Shown in pieces: positions 37,901 to 50,046 of a stretch of 64,000 nucleotides of DNA. Positions within the stretch are counted from its first letter, which is position 1; the number at the start of each line of letters is the position of its first letter. The position numbers were made by a program, and so were the translations under genes. The notes beneath the pieces are model-generated. The model searched no databases. It had not been told where the DNA came from and worked only from the letters and a program-made list of their open reading frames with translations. The stretch comes from Ptychodera flava (Eukaryota > Hemichordata > Enteropneusta > Ptychoderidae), in the NCBI RefSeq assembly GCF_041260155.1, contig NC_091934.1, positions 45,354,842 to 45,418,841 on the forward strand. The letters are read 5' to 3'.

Positions 37901-40900
37901 CATCACCACCATAGATCATCACTTCTTCTTCCGAAGATTGTTCATTTTAAATGCAGTTTGTCTGAAAACTTACGCATGAACTTAAAAAAGGCAAACTCTT
38001 CAATGATTTCTTTCTGTATTTAAATGCAGGGATTTCAAAATTAATGTAGATATCATTAAAGTTGATGATTTTTGTCATATTCTGCTAACATTCTCTGTTT
38101 TACTGTATGATAAATCATCATTTTTGTCCTAAAATAAATTTTCATTATCAGCAACTTGGAGAACTTCTCAAAAAGTTTAATTAAAAATCTTATAATCTGT
38201 CAGTGTTACTGACATAAAACACTGTTCGACTTAAAACATTGAGTGTTTTGTTTTATGACATGAAAAATAATACAGGTCAAAGGTCAATGTCCTGGATGCC
38301 AATATTTATTCACAGAGTGATAACCAGTAAAATACAAAGTCTCCTGGGTGATGCTTGGTAAAGTGGTTTCAACCAATTGTTTATCGTGGATTGTGTGGAC
38401 TTGTACACTTGGAAATAGGGGTGATCGGGTGAAAGGATGAAAGAAAGCTAATATGTATTTTTTTTAGTCCCAATTGATTGATATTAGATGTGATGAAGTC
38501 ACAATCCTACCAAATGACTGATGAAAAAGCTAATGCTTGGACTTAAAGGGACAAAGTTGGCCATTTTAAATGAATTTTATTTGATACTAGAGAGTACTTA
38601 GGGACTGTCTCAGATTGTCGCAGAAGTTCAAAAAGCGAAATTTATTCGTTTAGGGGGGGGGAGGGGGTTTGACCTCCATTCAATTAGTGAACTTCAGTTT
38701 TGCACTTTTATTTTGTGATCACAAGTTTTTGTGTGTTTATTTTAAATTAAAGAAAAACTGCACACTCGTGCCAAAAAATTTGTAACTGTTTCCATCTCGT
38801 TTGTGCCCCAAACACAATTTACCGATAGGAACATTATATCCTAAACATTTCATTCATCAAATTATTCAAAGACAAAAAGTATCATTACCGCCCCTACCAA
38901 GTACAAATTGCGTGGTGTTCGCAAAGACAAAGAACAGCACAAGAGATGCAAAAAGGGAAAGTAAAATAAAATGAAACTTTTATGTGGTAAAATGGCCTGT
39001 TAGTACTCAAATCTGATTGATTACTTTAATTGTAATGTGGCAAGGGGAATACGTCTTTAGTAGCTATAGCAAAATGCAACATTGTACTCTCAGGCAGACA
39101 TGAACATTTCGCACTTTTGAAGTTTCGTTTAGGGGGAGGGGGGAGGGGGTTTTGATCTAAACGAAGAAATTTCGTTTCTTGAACTTTTGCGACAATCTGA
39201 GACGGTCCCTTATATCATTTGACATGTTGAAAGATACTGAATGAATGGGTGACCATGCATATTTTCGACCCCGGTTTTAGACACAATACATGAAACCATG
39301 GCGAAAATGAATTAATGGTCATGAACATCAATTCATTTTTGCGATGGTTTTATTTATTGTCTAAAATTGGGGTTGAATATATGAATGGTCACCCATTCAT
39401 TCAGTATCTTTCAACATGTCAAACAATATAAGAAGTATCTTACATCAAACAAAATTCATAAAAAATGGCCGACTTTGTCCCTTTAAATGGCAGAAAGTAT
39501 CAACACAAGTTGGCATGTCATAAAAATATTAATGATTTTTAGACAATGATCAATTATAGTGTAAATGAAATATTTAGATTTTTAGAACATAATGTCTTCC
39601 ATCATAGCTCCTGTAAACGTTCAACATGGAAAATTAGAAGTTGTCAACTTTGGTAAAGTTTTTATTTCTAGAAAGATGTGAAGGTCTCTTCCATTCATCC
39701 ATGTTCAACAAAATAATTGCCTGCAATATAACGATCAATATATCACATTGATTAATTACATAACGTTACATTATAATGAGTTACCGTAACTTTTTATGAA
39801 ACATAAAACTTGTTTTCTGTTATATTGCAACTCATTAATTCCCTTCTCCAGACATTTAAGTCAACTATTTAAGACAAGATTTTATGTGGAAAGCCTATGC
39901 AGACTATTAAATCTGTGGACTTGCCGTTAAATAGCTTTTACATTTTATGAATTGCACAAAGACTTTCTAAAGTAGGTGTTGTATTTGTAGCTGGTATTGA
40001 TCAAAATTATTTCAAGTTTTATGCTGTGTATTGAGTGGACTGTAAATTCTCTTCCTGTGGGTATTTCAATCTACAGTCACAGGGCTTACAGAAAATGACA
40101 GTAGCAATGATTTATTGGCAAGATTCTGATCTCCAGGCGGAAAAAATGATTCCAACATCCTTTAGGATATCAATATACCCTTTGATAAGAATATTTTGGT
40201 AAGATGCAGGTATTATTCATGGTGTTGTGGGCTTTATCATTTGCAAACAGGGATGACAAGTTTATAGACCAGAGTCCTATCATTCATACATGTAGAGGGA
40301 TTCTCCCATCCTATATCTGTGCACGACTTCAATAAAACACGCAAAGTTGAAAGTTTCTGTGATGAATTTCAACCTGTGACACAAGCTAAAGCTTGTTCTT
40401 TCTGTGAAGTGATAGCTATTACTGTCACATGGACCTAGCAATAAGTACCATATAACTACGATACGTGTGCCCCACCCTTACCCAACCCAATAGCAGATAG
40501 TCTACCCCGTAGTCTACCCATAGTCTATCCCCATAGTCCTGTAGGTTGTAACTCCATCCTGTAAAGTTGTCATTCCACAGTATTTGCCATGCTTTAAACT
40601 CTTGATTCAGTTTTATCAAGATTTGGAGAACTTTTTACAAGAACTCCTGACAAGGAAAGGATGAATTGAGATTTTGCCTTCGATGGTCAGTCAGAACAAT
40701 AAGTCATATAAATTTACTGACTACAGAAACCTCTGTTTGGTATCCATGGTATCCATGGACCGAGTGGAATTTATCTTGACTGCGACTTGTGAAACAAAGG
40801 ATGTTGTTATATTATTATGTGAACATGTGGTACACATGTGGGTTCTTTTTTACTTGCTTCTAACTTTAATTTTAGAATATATCTCCAGTTGTTTTTTATC

Positions 40901-40931
40901 ACATATTGGAAATTTAAATTATATTGCGATG

Positions 40932-40966
<35 letters not shown>

Positions 40967-43900
40967 TTGTAATAATAATTTGTAATAATAGTAGTAATAT
41001 TATTATCAATATTCTTATTTTGTCATTATTAAAGAATCTCAAAAAACAGTATAATTACTGTAGGCGTTAATATCATAATTAGAAGTGAGATTACACAATG
41101 TTATAATATATGACCTTGTATAGTGATGGTGCTTAGATAAGAGTATGTAAATGGGATGATATTGTTAGTATCAAGTGATGATATGAGATAGGATAATTAC
41201 ACCTCTTTTGATTCTATGAATTCTATGAATTACTGTGGTTTAGAATGAAGGATGGTAGAGTGTAGTACTGAGGAGCTAACTCTTGGGATACCCTGGTTTA
41301 GCAATTTGTCATTTCATTGCTTTCAGAAGTACAGTCCACTTAGAGTTCTCAGCTCAATTATCCTGTCCATACATGTCTTGTAAAGTGAAGTATGTTCAGA
41401 GTTTTCAGGTGCATTGAATGTACAGGTTGTCATGGCAATATGTGCAAGGGCTCTAACACTTTCCAAGGACAAATAAAGCAATTACTACAATGTGAAGAGA
41501 CTGTTTGACTGAGTTTCAGGGTTGTCAATTGTACCAGTGTTGACAAATTGTCTGTGAGCAATGATGTCACAATAGCATTTGATATCACTGAGACTGCAGG
41601 CTACATAAAGTATATGCACTGTATGCATATACATGTACTGTACATTTGATATCACAGAGACTGCAGACTACATAAAGTATATGCACTTTTTGCATATACT
41701 GTACATTTAATATCACTGAGACTGTTGGCTACATAAAGTATACATGTACATGTATATACTATACAGTTGCTATCACAGAGACTGCCAGCTATACTGTATA
41801 GTTGATATCATTGAGACTGCCAGCTTAGATAAAGTACATATGTATATACTGTATATGTACTGTACAATTGGTATCACTGAACCTGCCAGTTGTATAGTTG
41901 TATATCATTGCATGATAAAGCTAATTTGTCCCACATTTTCTTTGAGACTTTCTGAAATTTGATACAATAGAAAACAGAAATTAAGTATTTAGTTGCTAGA
42001 AATGCTGTGATGGAAAAAGTAAAAATCACTCCAGGAGCATTAACTGCAAGCCAAAGCAGGATATGAACAGACAATTTTGTCCAAATCCCAAACAAGCTGA
42101 TATCGCTCATGCTGTGTTATATTCAGACATATCTATAAACACTAGTGACAGTATTGGTTGTCTTGGTCACAATAAGTCTTGGCACAGTCATGAACTTCAA
42201 ATTATCACTTATGATCATCTAACGCATAATTAATTACAAAGATGAAGAGGAAGCCAGATATCCATAGATATTTGATGACGCTTTGATTAATTTGTTAATT
42301 GTAATGGTAATTCTATAAATATGAAGGTACATGTAGTGGTGTTACATCACCAGCCATAGCTGAACGGTTGATAAAAAATGAAAATGACAAATCATGCACA
42401 GAATAAAACTAGCTTTTAAAATAAATTTTTTGCGCCAAAGATACAATAAAAACAATTTGGGCTTCATTTCAGGGTTATGCTGTCAATAAATGATATATGA
42501 ATATGTAAACTGACAACCATATTTTATTTACATTAAATTTTATTTAATAATCCATTGCACATTTGTATTTGCTGTTCATTGTGTTTTCATGTACATTAGT
42601 TTTCCTGTTAGAAAATAGATCGGACATGACATTTGTCATTTACAATTGTATTTGAAGTGAAATACAGCATCCACTATGTTGTATAAATCTTTGTTGAGTT
42701 TACAGGTAATGTGAATATTAGTCAGTCCTGTAAATATGTTTCCATGGTTACTCTGGCAGACAAGAGTTCCAGTCAGCACTATATGATACAATTCAATATT
42801 TCAAAAACCAGAACAGCTGTGTCATAGAGTGGAAAATCAGTTCCTTTGAAGCGTCAACTAACATTTCATAAGATACTGATCTCTCTATTACCATGTCACT
42901 TTGTGTGTACATTTCTCTGTCAAATGTCAATCATAAGTCAGTTGCCTGTACACTTCAAATATAGAGCCACCCAGCTCTGCGATAATTTTGTTATTTACGT
43001 CCATTATAAAACAACACAAACATGCAAATCAATTCTGTAATTGTAGTGAAAGTTCCAATCTCTACCATAACATTGCCTGTGACAGCTTTGTGGACAATCT
43101 ATCATTAATTGACCAAGAAAATAATTTTTAACATTGTTGTTAATGCTCCCCTTGAGGTTTAAAATTTCACATTTCACATCTGATAGATTAATATGCTACA
43201 GATATTAATATCTCAAAGTGTTGACATAGTGTAAATCACAAAGTGTTGACATGTGAGATGGAAAAGGTAGTCTCAGAAAAAGGGCCAATGTGAAATGCAT
43301 ATGTAGTTATTGCCCTGGAAAATATGTGAACGTCAATCTCAATAGATAATGATTGTTTGCAAGGTGCATAAAAAAGTAGCAAAATCATTCATAATTTCTT
43401 ATTGTACATTGCCAGTGTGTCAATTCTGCCCAAAGTGATATGTTCAATTTCCATACTGTTTGGTTGCCATGGTAGCCACTGGACAGAGATGTAGCAATAA
43501 TCTCATACATGTTGGCAAGTATCAGGTATATCCTCTGTTTGGTTCGTCGTCATTACACATTTTGGTAGTTAGGAATATCTAGGTCATTGGTCGCAATATG
43601 ACGTAAGCTTGGCAATTTTACAGTTATCATTTATTTCCCAATGCTGAGTAATTAAACAATGCAAAAACATGATGATGATTGAGTATGCCAGTAATATTTG
43701 CACTAGACAAACACAAGACATAAAAATTTAATGTTTGCAGTTTGTTAAATGGCAGAGAGCAGTGGATGAAAACAAATGTGAACATCCCATGAGAAATAGA
43801 TTATTGGTTTGATGATGATGATGATGATGACAATGATGAAAATTATGATAATTAGAAATTTGTGTTCTTTTGGCTTTTAAATATTTCTGAAAAAATAAAA

Positions 43901-46900
43901 GTGTGTAATATTAAAATGATGTATTATGTATGAATATGCCACAATTTATACATATACCATATGTAACGATGATGTGTTACAATGGTATATGTAACGATGA
44001 TGTGTTACAATGGTATATGTAACAATGATGTGTTATGGTGATGATGTTTTGGAAGGTCTCATTCACATGTTAGTCTCACTGACAAAACAGTGCGCATTGG
44101 GTGTGCAGTGTTACCATGGTTACTGCATCACTTCCGATATGAGTTTTCCTTCAATCAAACAATGAGATTGGCCCACATGGGAGAGATATTAGCAGGGTCC
44201 TTTGGCAGACTATTTACCTCCACAGATATTCACCAACCGCAGTGAAAAACCAAATATTCAAATGTATTGAGCAAGATACTAGAAAATAATGATAGGCTTA
44301 TTTTGTACTTATTCTGAATTACTGGTTATTTCATGGAGAGTACAGTACCGCAAGGCAAGGCTTATTTTATAGAAATGACCCGGTAAATCTTGCGTAAGAT
44401 ATTTGGAGAATACATTTTGGTGTTTCATTGATACAATATTTTTGCTATCATTCAAATACGTTGCTTTTTATTGAATTCTTTTGAAAACTGTTATGTTCTT
44501 ATTTCAAAAAAGAAATCTCTTTAATGTGCATTGTGTGTTGCCATAGCAACATCCCCAAACAAAGCTGGCACACATTGAGCTTCTATTGGTTGTCACAGAA
44601 ACATGATAATCCTGCTCTGAGCTGGTCAGATATTCTGAAATCCAGGGTAGCAATGTATGGCAAGAATGTGTTTTACAACATTTATTAAATCAGCGGATTG
44701 GGGTTTGTGATAGGCGATATTAGACTCTGAATTCATACAACAATATGAATTGATTCCCTGTTTCTAAATGTTCATCACCTTGACCTGTTTTATTCCCTCT
44801 TTTGAAGGATGATATCAATATATTTTTGTGGAAAGAATGAAAATGTGACCCTGGGTATAATGTGTATAAGCACTCACTTTTAAATGATGACCAGAGAATT
44901 AAATCCCGTGTCAGGTCATTTAAATGCAGATTTTATGTGTAAATTGTCAGACTGAGTATAGTATGGTGTGACCGGATCTCAATGGTGGTGACAGACGTTT
45001 ACAGAGAGTCCTTGTGTACAGGGTGTGCGTGGTTTACCTTGAGATATAGGGACAGGTCTGAACAAGACTAAGTCAATTCAGTGTATACAGTGCATTGTTC
45101 CTGTGTCACTCTACAGTATTTATTGTACTCTGCCTGGATTATCCTGTCCTTTAATACCCTTTAACAAATATAACTGGAACTTTTCAAATATCTCTGCCAC
45201 TATTTTCTGGTTGTCCCTTCCAATGTTTATTTCCAATTCTGTTCGTTTCAGTCTGTTGTTCAAATTATTTAATGGTGAAATTTAATCTCCACAAGATCTG
45301 CTTGTTACTATGAGTAGGGATTTTAGGTCACGTGACATTTGTGTTGAACGTACGCGTTCGATGCAGGTCTAGTCCGAACTTTCGTGTTAATTCTAAATAG
45401 ACCAAATAATCAGAGAAAATGAAACTGTAGTGTTGAAGATTATTATTTAACTTCATTTTGGGAAATTTTCACTTTTGTACTACGATAAATGGCAAAGCAG
45501 CACGACTACAAACTCACGCGTCCCGGCGATTTTGGCGTCCATTATGAGCATTGTGCCGTGACCTCGAATGTCCCGCGAAGGAGATCGAACATATACCTCT
45601 TTGATAGGCTCTCCGCATGACTTATTCTGATCGCATCACTATTTTTTGGGGTTGGTACGAAAGTAGAGATCATGGGCTTCATTTTGAGGGGGCAAACGTT
45701 AAAATCGGCCGAGAAAAACTCAATCTGTGATCAAACTTTGTGTTTCGGTTGTGTTTTTTTGAAAGAAAATCTTGATTTCCTTAAACGTTCGGCCCCAAAA
45801 TTAATTTTATGATAAATATTAATTGTAATTCTGCAATAATTACGAGTCTGACGATGCGAAAAATGATGCTTAAGGCCCTTTTTAGCGAGTATGGTTTCAC
45901 CCCAACTTTACATCCGGGCACTCCCAGGAATCACATACAAGTAATCGGCGCTTCGCCGCATGTTCTGTGTCAGGAGGCCTTAAAGCTGAGTTCCGACGTT
46001 CATGATTTTGCAGCTAGATTTGTCTGATTTCTTATCTAACGCAAGGATCTAGAGAAACATACTTTACCCTTTCAAACGTTATCTTGTTCGAAGTAGTTTG
46101 ACTTCCGGGTGATATTTTTCGATAGACACTGGGAAGTTGTCAAGCCAGCACTGCACTGCAGTGTAGGCATACGCACGAGCACCACACTTTGCCGATACTA
46201 TACTGAAATTTTAGTTTCTATCTTTAGTTCACGAGAAGGGGACTATTTTGGTTCTCTCTGAAGAACAAGGCCATAGATTATTAATTTGTTCTTTCCTCAT
46301 TGATGGTGTCCCGGACTTTGAAAAGTTGTATTTATACTGGTTTGTATTTCGGATCGCTGACTTCGACATGTTCGAGGGTCTATGTTATTTCCGGGGCAGC
46401 TTAACTTTGCATCCAGTTTAATGCAGTTGTTCATTCTATAAATGCGTGTTGCTGTTTTACGGCATTGACAAAGGGTTGAGAACGAAGTTTTTTTGACTTT
46501 TTGGAAAAGTTCTTTGTTTTAACTTTAAATCGACATTAAGCAGACATATTTCATAATCATTTAATAAAAGTTGTAATCACACAAAAAAATTTTTAAAAAA
46601 ATTCGAAGTTCAAATTAAAAAAAATCTAAAAAAATATTTTGTTAAATTTAAATCAAGTTCTAAAATGTCACAGGTATCATTTGATTGTTTACATGTATTG
46701 TTGTTTATTTGTTTACCTTGTAAATATAAATCTAAATAACTTTTTTCATATATGCAAAGTAAATATGATGGAATATGATTATCATATTTCTGTAGATGTT
46801 CACAATACATAATGCATACAGCGATCAATGTCACAGGTATCATTTGATTTTTTACAGGTATTGTTTTTTGTTTACCTTGTAAACAGCATTCTAAATAACC

Positions 46901-49900
46901 TTTTTCATTTATGAAAATTAAAAACCATTGAGCATTTCGTCAGCAATATCCACAAAAAATTTCATCAATTTTCAATAAGAAATCCTTGAGTTATTGCAAA
47001 AAGCACAAGAAATTGCAATTCTAGTTTCCTCAAACAATGTTCAAAATGGGGTCACCTGGTGGTTATGATAACTACAGGTGTCTACCATGGCATAATTTCT
47101 AAATAGGAGAAAGTTTTTTTCAAATTCAACAGGACATATCTCTGCATGTACTGAACCGATTTTCATCAAAGAAAATGCAATCAATTGGTCTTGAAGAGAG
47201 CTTTCTTTTGATATATAATTTATTATTATTGTAGCTGTCTATCAATTTCATGTAAAATCCCTAATATGAGTTTGATTCTTCAACTTGGCTCAAAGCCAAG
47301 GATAAGAAAACCATTTCTAATGCACATTTCATGGGTTCAAAAAATTGATATTCATATGTATGTCAGCAAAGCCATTCAACATTTAGGTCTAAATTCATTG
47401 GTCAAGGTAAATGCCGTGTCTATGCGGTGACATTACAGCCATTGTCTTTTATGTGTCCTTGTGACATATGGCAAAAGTTTTGACTGATTTTAACCAGACA
47501 GATTCTTAGCATTGCAAATCTGCAGGTCCAAGTGAAACTTATATGGCTGGACATTGTACCACTGAATTTGACCACACCTGTAATATAACACTTTGTAGGA
47601 TTCAGCTTTCCCCCAGTGTTATTAAGCCAATGAGTGCTGTAATTTTTCCCACCACAATTTTAAGTGCAACATTTTACCATTTATTATGAATTTGCTGTAA
47701 TTTTTTCGATAATTTCAAATAAAATGGACATCTCATTCATTGGCTTCAGTTTTTTATCAAAATTTTGGCAAAAATCGGAAAAAATTGACCGGGGTAATTT
47801 TTGTAAAGGTGACAAAAATTTACTTTTGTTCTCAAAAGGAAAACCATTACCAGTTTGTAGTGCTGATGAAATTACAACATAATTTTGCTGTATCATTTTT
47901 CAACTGCACTTATTGACTTGTTTGTCTTTTAATTTCCTACAGATCCACTACCGATGAAGTTACGAGCATTACCGCAGTCTTTCTGGCAGCAACCTAACGC
48001 CATCAACACTGCATCACCAGCTACAATGTATCCAGTACTACCTCCATTGTATAAACAGGATGCTGGTGAAGATGTCCTAGGTAAGGTCACTGAACTTTTG
48101 GAGTCCTCAATATGCTCTAGGTAGGATAGAATGTTTGTCATACCAATAGCTGGTTAATCCTGTCTCCCCTATTTCCCAGTGTAGAGGCCCAACTATACCA
48201 TAGAAAGCAATAGGATATGGTCAAATCATGGTGATGAATTAGGGTTAAAACATCAACTACCCGTGTTACATGTGCCATTTTTCCAACATTTTGGATGTCT
48301 ACAGTTTGGGATAATTATTGGCCCCAAAATCTGGAAAACATCAAGTTTGGAACTGAACTGAGCTAGTGATGAGTTGTTTAGATTTTTTACCTTTGACAAG
48401 TGAACTCTTTCAAGGAGATGGGTGTGAATTCCCCAGTATATGTACCTTCACTGGAGAATATAGTTTCCCGAAAGTTATGAGAAACACAGACTAAAAGTAT
48501 AAATTTTCTAAAACTTCAATTCATATGGTAAACTCTGATCCAAGAAATAGTTCATTACAGACACATTGAAGATGTAATACTCAAATGTCATGAAACATGG
48601 AAAGAAGATGAAAAACTATTTGAACATTTCATATGCAGGGATAGCTATAATTGCTGATGAAAAACTAGTTTAGTTTCTCATGCAAAACATGCTGGCAAGA
48701 CTGAAAAAGACTGGGCCTTAGAATGAACAGTCTTATATTTACAAATTAATACAATCCTAGGTGGTTTATCTGCTTTAAAAAGCTGTGGGAGGCCCCCTAA
48801 GAAAGCATCCATTGATTGAATAATCAGCTGTGCCAGATCACTGTGACATCTACAGTGTTGAATCAATGAATAATATGACAGTTGATTTGGAATGAACTCC
48901 CATGACAAGACAATATACTATGAAATCAAATATCTGTGGTTCTTTTGTCTGCAGATGTCAGACCGGTAACCCCACCTGACGAAAGAAAAGAAGAAGAAAA
49001 AGATGAAAAGGAAAAAGAAAGAGAGAAGGAAAAAGAAAAAGAGAAAGAGAAAGAGAAAGAAAGAGAGAAAGACAAAGACAAGGAAAAAGAAAAGGAAAAA
49101 GAAAAAGAGAGTAAAGATAGTAAACCAGTGAAACGACCACAAATACAACCTAGACCTCCAGCAAGGATTATCACAGCGTCATCGGCAGAAACTGACTTAC
49201 TAGTGACTCTCTTTGATGGAATAGAAAATGACAAGAAAAAAATTATAAAGAGGGGCAGGTAAGAACACTATGGCAATGTGAAACCTGTTGTGCAAGAAAT
49301 TAATTCAACCACTTTTTTTTTTTCTCAAAACAAAATTATATTTAACTCTTATCAGTTTGACCACCGATGGAAATTGGGACTTTCTTAATCTCTAATAATG
49401 CGACCCACCAATCGTGACAAGCTGTTTTGAACATTTTATATTTGATAACATACACAGAACAATACAATGTACAGAATAGAATGTCTTAGTCGAGACTTCA
49501 GGAAAGTCCCCATTATATCTTTTAATCATCCAAAATGGTAAGCATTATAATCACTGAGGAACTGTCAAAAAAGTTAAATTCCTAATAATTAGACTACTAA
49601 AATTATTTAAAATCTTACTAATTTTTGTAATTATTTTTTTTCTGGTCAAATTGATGGGGTTTTTATGGTAGTTCAAAATTCACCAGTTCCACATTGCTGG
49701 ATTCGCCAGTACATGTCACAGATGTCATGACTGGTGGGAATACTCTCTGATCTGATATCTGAATTAGAAAATAAAAAACTTCCTCTTTTCCCTCCACAGA
49801 CCTAAGAGGGTGCAGGTTACTGAAAGCAAAGGCCCACTCCAAGGAGATGATCCGTACATGTTGGACAACATTGCTGAGGGTCTCTTACCCATGTTATCAC

Positions 49901-50046
49901 TTGAAAACTGCAAACACAGCACTGTGGCTACACATCAACTCTCCATGGTCTCTGTCAAAGAAGGTGATAAAAGTATTACTTTACCTTCACTTAGTGTGGA
50001 ACAGAACTACTCACACATGCTCTCTGAGTTGGTGAAAGCGCTGTGA
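28933..50046 (+). CDS. Uncharacterised nuclear-type protein with AT-hook-like motif (4 coding exons)
   Basis: Exons 28933-29236, 47943-48080, 48955-49258 and 49800-50046 join at GT..AG sites with matching phases (1, 1, 2) and give 330 residues. I do not recognise the family. The order is: a Ser/Asp/Glu-rich start (13-30); a His/Lys-rich patch (about 51-71); repeated Asp-Pro-Leu segments with Pro/Lys (DPLVLLGGLPKPKPKK, then DPLPMKLRALPQSFWQQPN at 102-120); a Pro-rich piece; a Lys/Glu repeat at 157-201, possibly helical; and KRGRPKR at 246-252, built across the last splice junction, the core of an AT-hook. The last 70 residues are Leu/Ser-rich. There is no signal peptide and no membrane segment. 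A nuclear, possibly DNA-binding role is inferred. The start has an in-frame stop 15 bases upstream. The first intron is 18.7 kb. Confidence 0.85.
32173..32395. mobile_element. MITE of about 220 bp with CCCTTTGAGTGCT ends, copy A
   Basis: The left end 'ccctttgagtgctgtaa' and right end 'tagcactcaaaggg' are inverted. The right end is followed by TTAA and the left is preceded by TTCA, probably a mutated TTAA. A second copy lies at 47621-47842 with the same inner lines ('ttatcaaaattttggcaaaa', 'aggtgacaaaaatt'). Confidence 0.7.
32555..32640. mobile_element. Short MITE of about 85 bp (CCCTTTCACC family)
   Basis: Shares lines such as 'aaacctattgttat' and 'ggacctgtttacagg' with seven other copies in the window (32827, 48160, 52101, 53462, 57903, 58150, 63914). 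The best copies begin TTAACCCTTTCACC and end with its reverse complement. Confidence 0.6.
32827..32912. mobile_element. Short MITE (CCCTTTCACC family)
   Basis: Begins 'caccccatttcctggtat', contains 'agaggtccaatg' and 'ggaccaaac' and ends 'ggtaaagggagtga'. Opposite in orientation to the copy at 32555-32640. Confidence 0.6.
35386..35810 (-). mobile_element. 3' fragment of a LINE (RTE/CR1/Rex-like)
   Basis: The minus-strand frame ending at 35630 reads MYCLNVWCNYSARQMSTLKV and then AYHNALRIIFDLKRDASISH. This is the C-terminal pattern of LINE proteins in which a Trp-x-Asn-Tyr is followed by 'LKVAYNNALR'. After the stop come about 210 bases and then an (AAT)n tail (TTATTATT on the plus strand at 35389-35416). 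The 5' part is missing, as usual for truncated LINE copies. It lies in the long first intron of the plus-strand gene. Confidence 0.65.
36511..36850. mobile_element. TTAA-flanked foldback MITE, copy A
   Basis: TTAA followed by AGGGCCAGTA at the left is mirrored by TACTGGCCGT and TTAA at the right. The inside folds back around 'gtgaattctggtccaggcta'. Related but more diverged copies lie at about 55207-55560 and 57430-57680. Confidence 0.7.
36920..37258. mobile_element. TTAA-flanked foldback MITE of 339 bp (AGGGACAAAG family), copy A
   Basis: TTAA AGGGACAAAG stands at the left and CTTTGTCTCT TTAA at the right. The arms are almost complete reverse complements ('gggtgaccatgcatat' against 'atatgcatggtcaccc'). 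A second copy at 38543-39486 is split by another insertion. No coding capacity. Confidence 0.85.
38543..39486. mobile_element. AGGGACAAAG-family MITE, copy B, interrupted
   Basis: Left part 38543-38600 and right part 39210-39486 together equal one copy of the 36920-37258 element, with TTAA at both outer ends. A 609-bp element separates the parts. Confidence 0.85.
38601..39209. mobile_element. Nested inverted-repeat element with TTA target duplication
   Basis: The ends are inverted (left GGGACTGTCTCAGATTGTCG, right the reverse complement of GGGACCGTCTCAGATTGTCG), followed inside by 'gttcaa...cgaaatt' and G-rich tracts on both sides. TTA lies at 38598-38600 and 39210-39212. Comparison with the intact MITE at 36920-37258 shows a single TTA there. 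A 3-bp TTA/TWA duplication fits PIF/Harbinger MITEs. No transposase. Confidence 0.85.
40928..41010. repeat. AAT microsatellite
   Basis: About twelve 'ata' units, then interrupted 'taataataatttg' units, within the long intron. Confidence 0.9.
41579..41900. repeat. Degenerate minisatellite, about 5 units
   Basis: Units of about 60-75 bp each begin near 'gatatcactgagactg' and carry 'ctacataaagtata' and 'catgtactgtac'. They are strongly diverged between copies. Confidence 0.75.
43970..44038. repeat. 28-bp tandem repeat, about 2.5 units
   Basis: The unit 'atggtatatgtaacgatgat' plus 'gtgttaca' is repeated head to tail. Confidence 0.85.
45300..46200. other. CpG-rich patch inside the long intron
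   Basis: CG dinucleotides and CpG-bearing words ('cacgtgac', 'gtacgcgttcg', 'cacgcgtcccggcg') cluster here, unlike the AT-rich intron around it. A short plus-strand frame (45809-46027) has no recognisable product. An internal promoter or enhancer of the plus-strand gene is possible. No exon could be supported. Confidence 0.35.
46668..46920. repeat. Local direct duplication
   Basis: About 90 bases beginning 'tgtcacaggtatcatttgat' occur at about 46667 and 46830, with 'gtttaccttgtaaa' and 'ctaaataac' in the same order. Confidence 0.75.
47621..47842. mobile_element. CCCTTTGAGTGCT-type MITE, copy B
   Basis: Starts with TTAA and 'gccaatgagtgctgtaattt' and shares its interior with 32173-32395. The right end is more diverged. 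It ends about 100 bp before the second coding exon of the plus-strand gene. Confidence 0.65.
48160..48245. mobile_element. Short MITE (CCCTTTCACC family)
   Basis: Contains 'cagtgtagaggcccaacta' and 'ggtcaaatcatggtgatgaa', ending 'gggttaa'. It lies in the second intron of the plus-strand gene. Confidence 0.55.

Larger units (their letters stand above)
29237..47942 (+). other. 18.7 kb first intron of the plus-strand gene
   Basis: Donor GTAAGT at 29237 and acceptor 'tttcctacag' ending at 47942. A C-run of about 20 bases starts about 30 bases after the donor. The intron holds several MITEs, a LINE 3' fragment, microsatellites and a CpG-rich patch at 45300-46200. No nested gene was recognised. 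Its size against the other two introns (0.5-0.9 kb) suggests growth by insertion. Confidence 0.8.

Noticed and set aside
48918-49234. Leu/Phe/Ser-rich open frames on the minus strand
   Set aside because: They are shadows of the purine-rich Lys/Glu coding exon on the plus strand.
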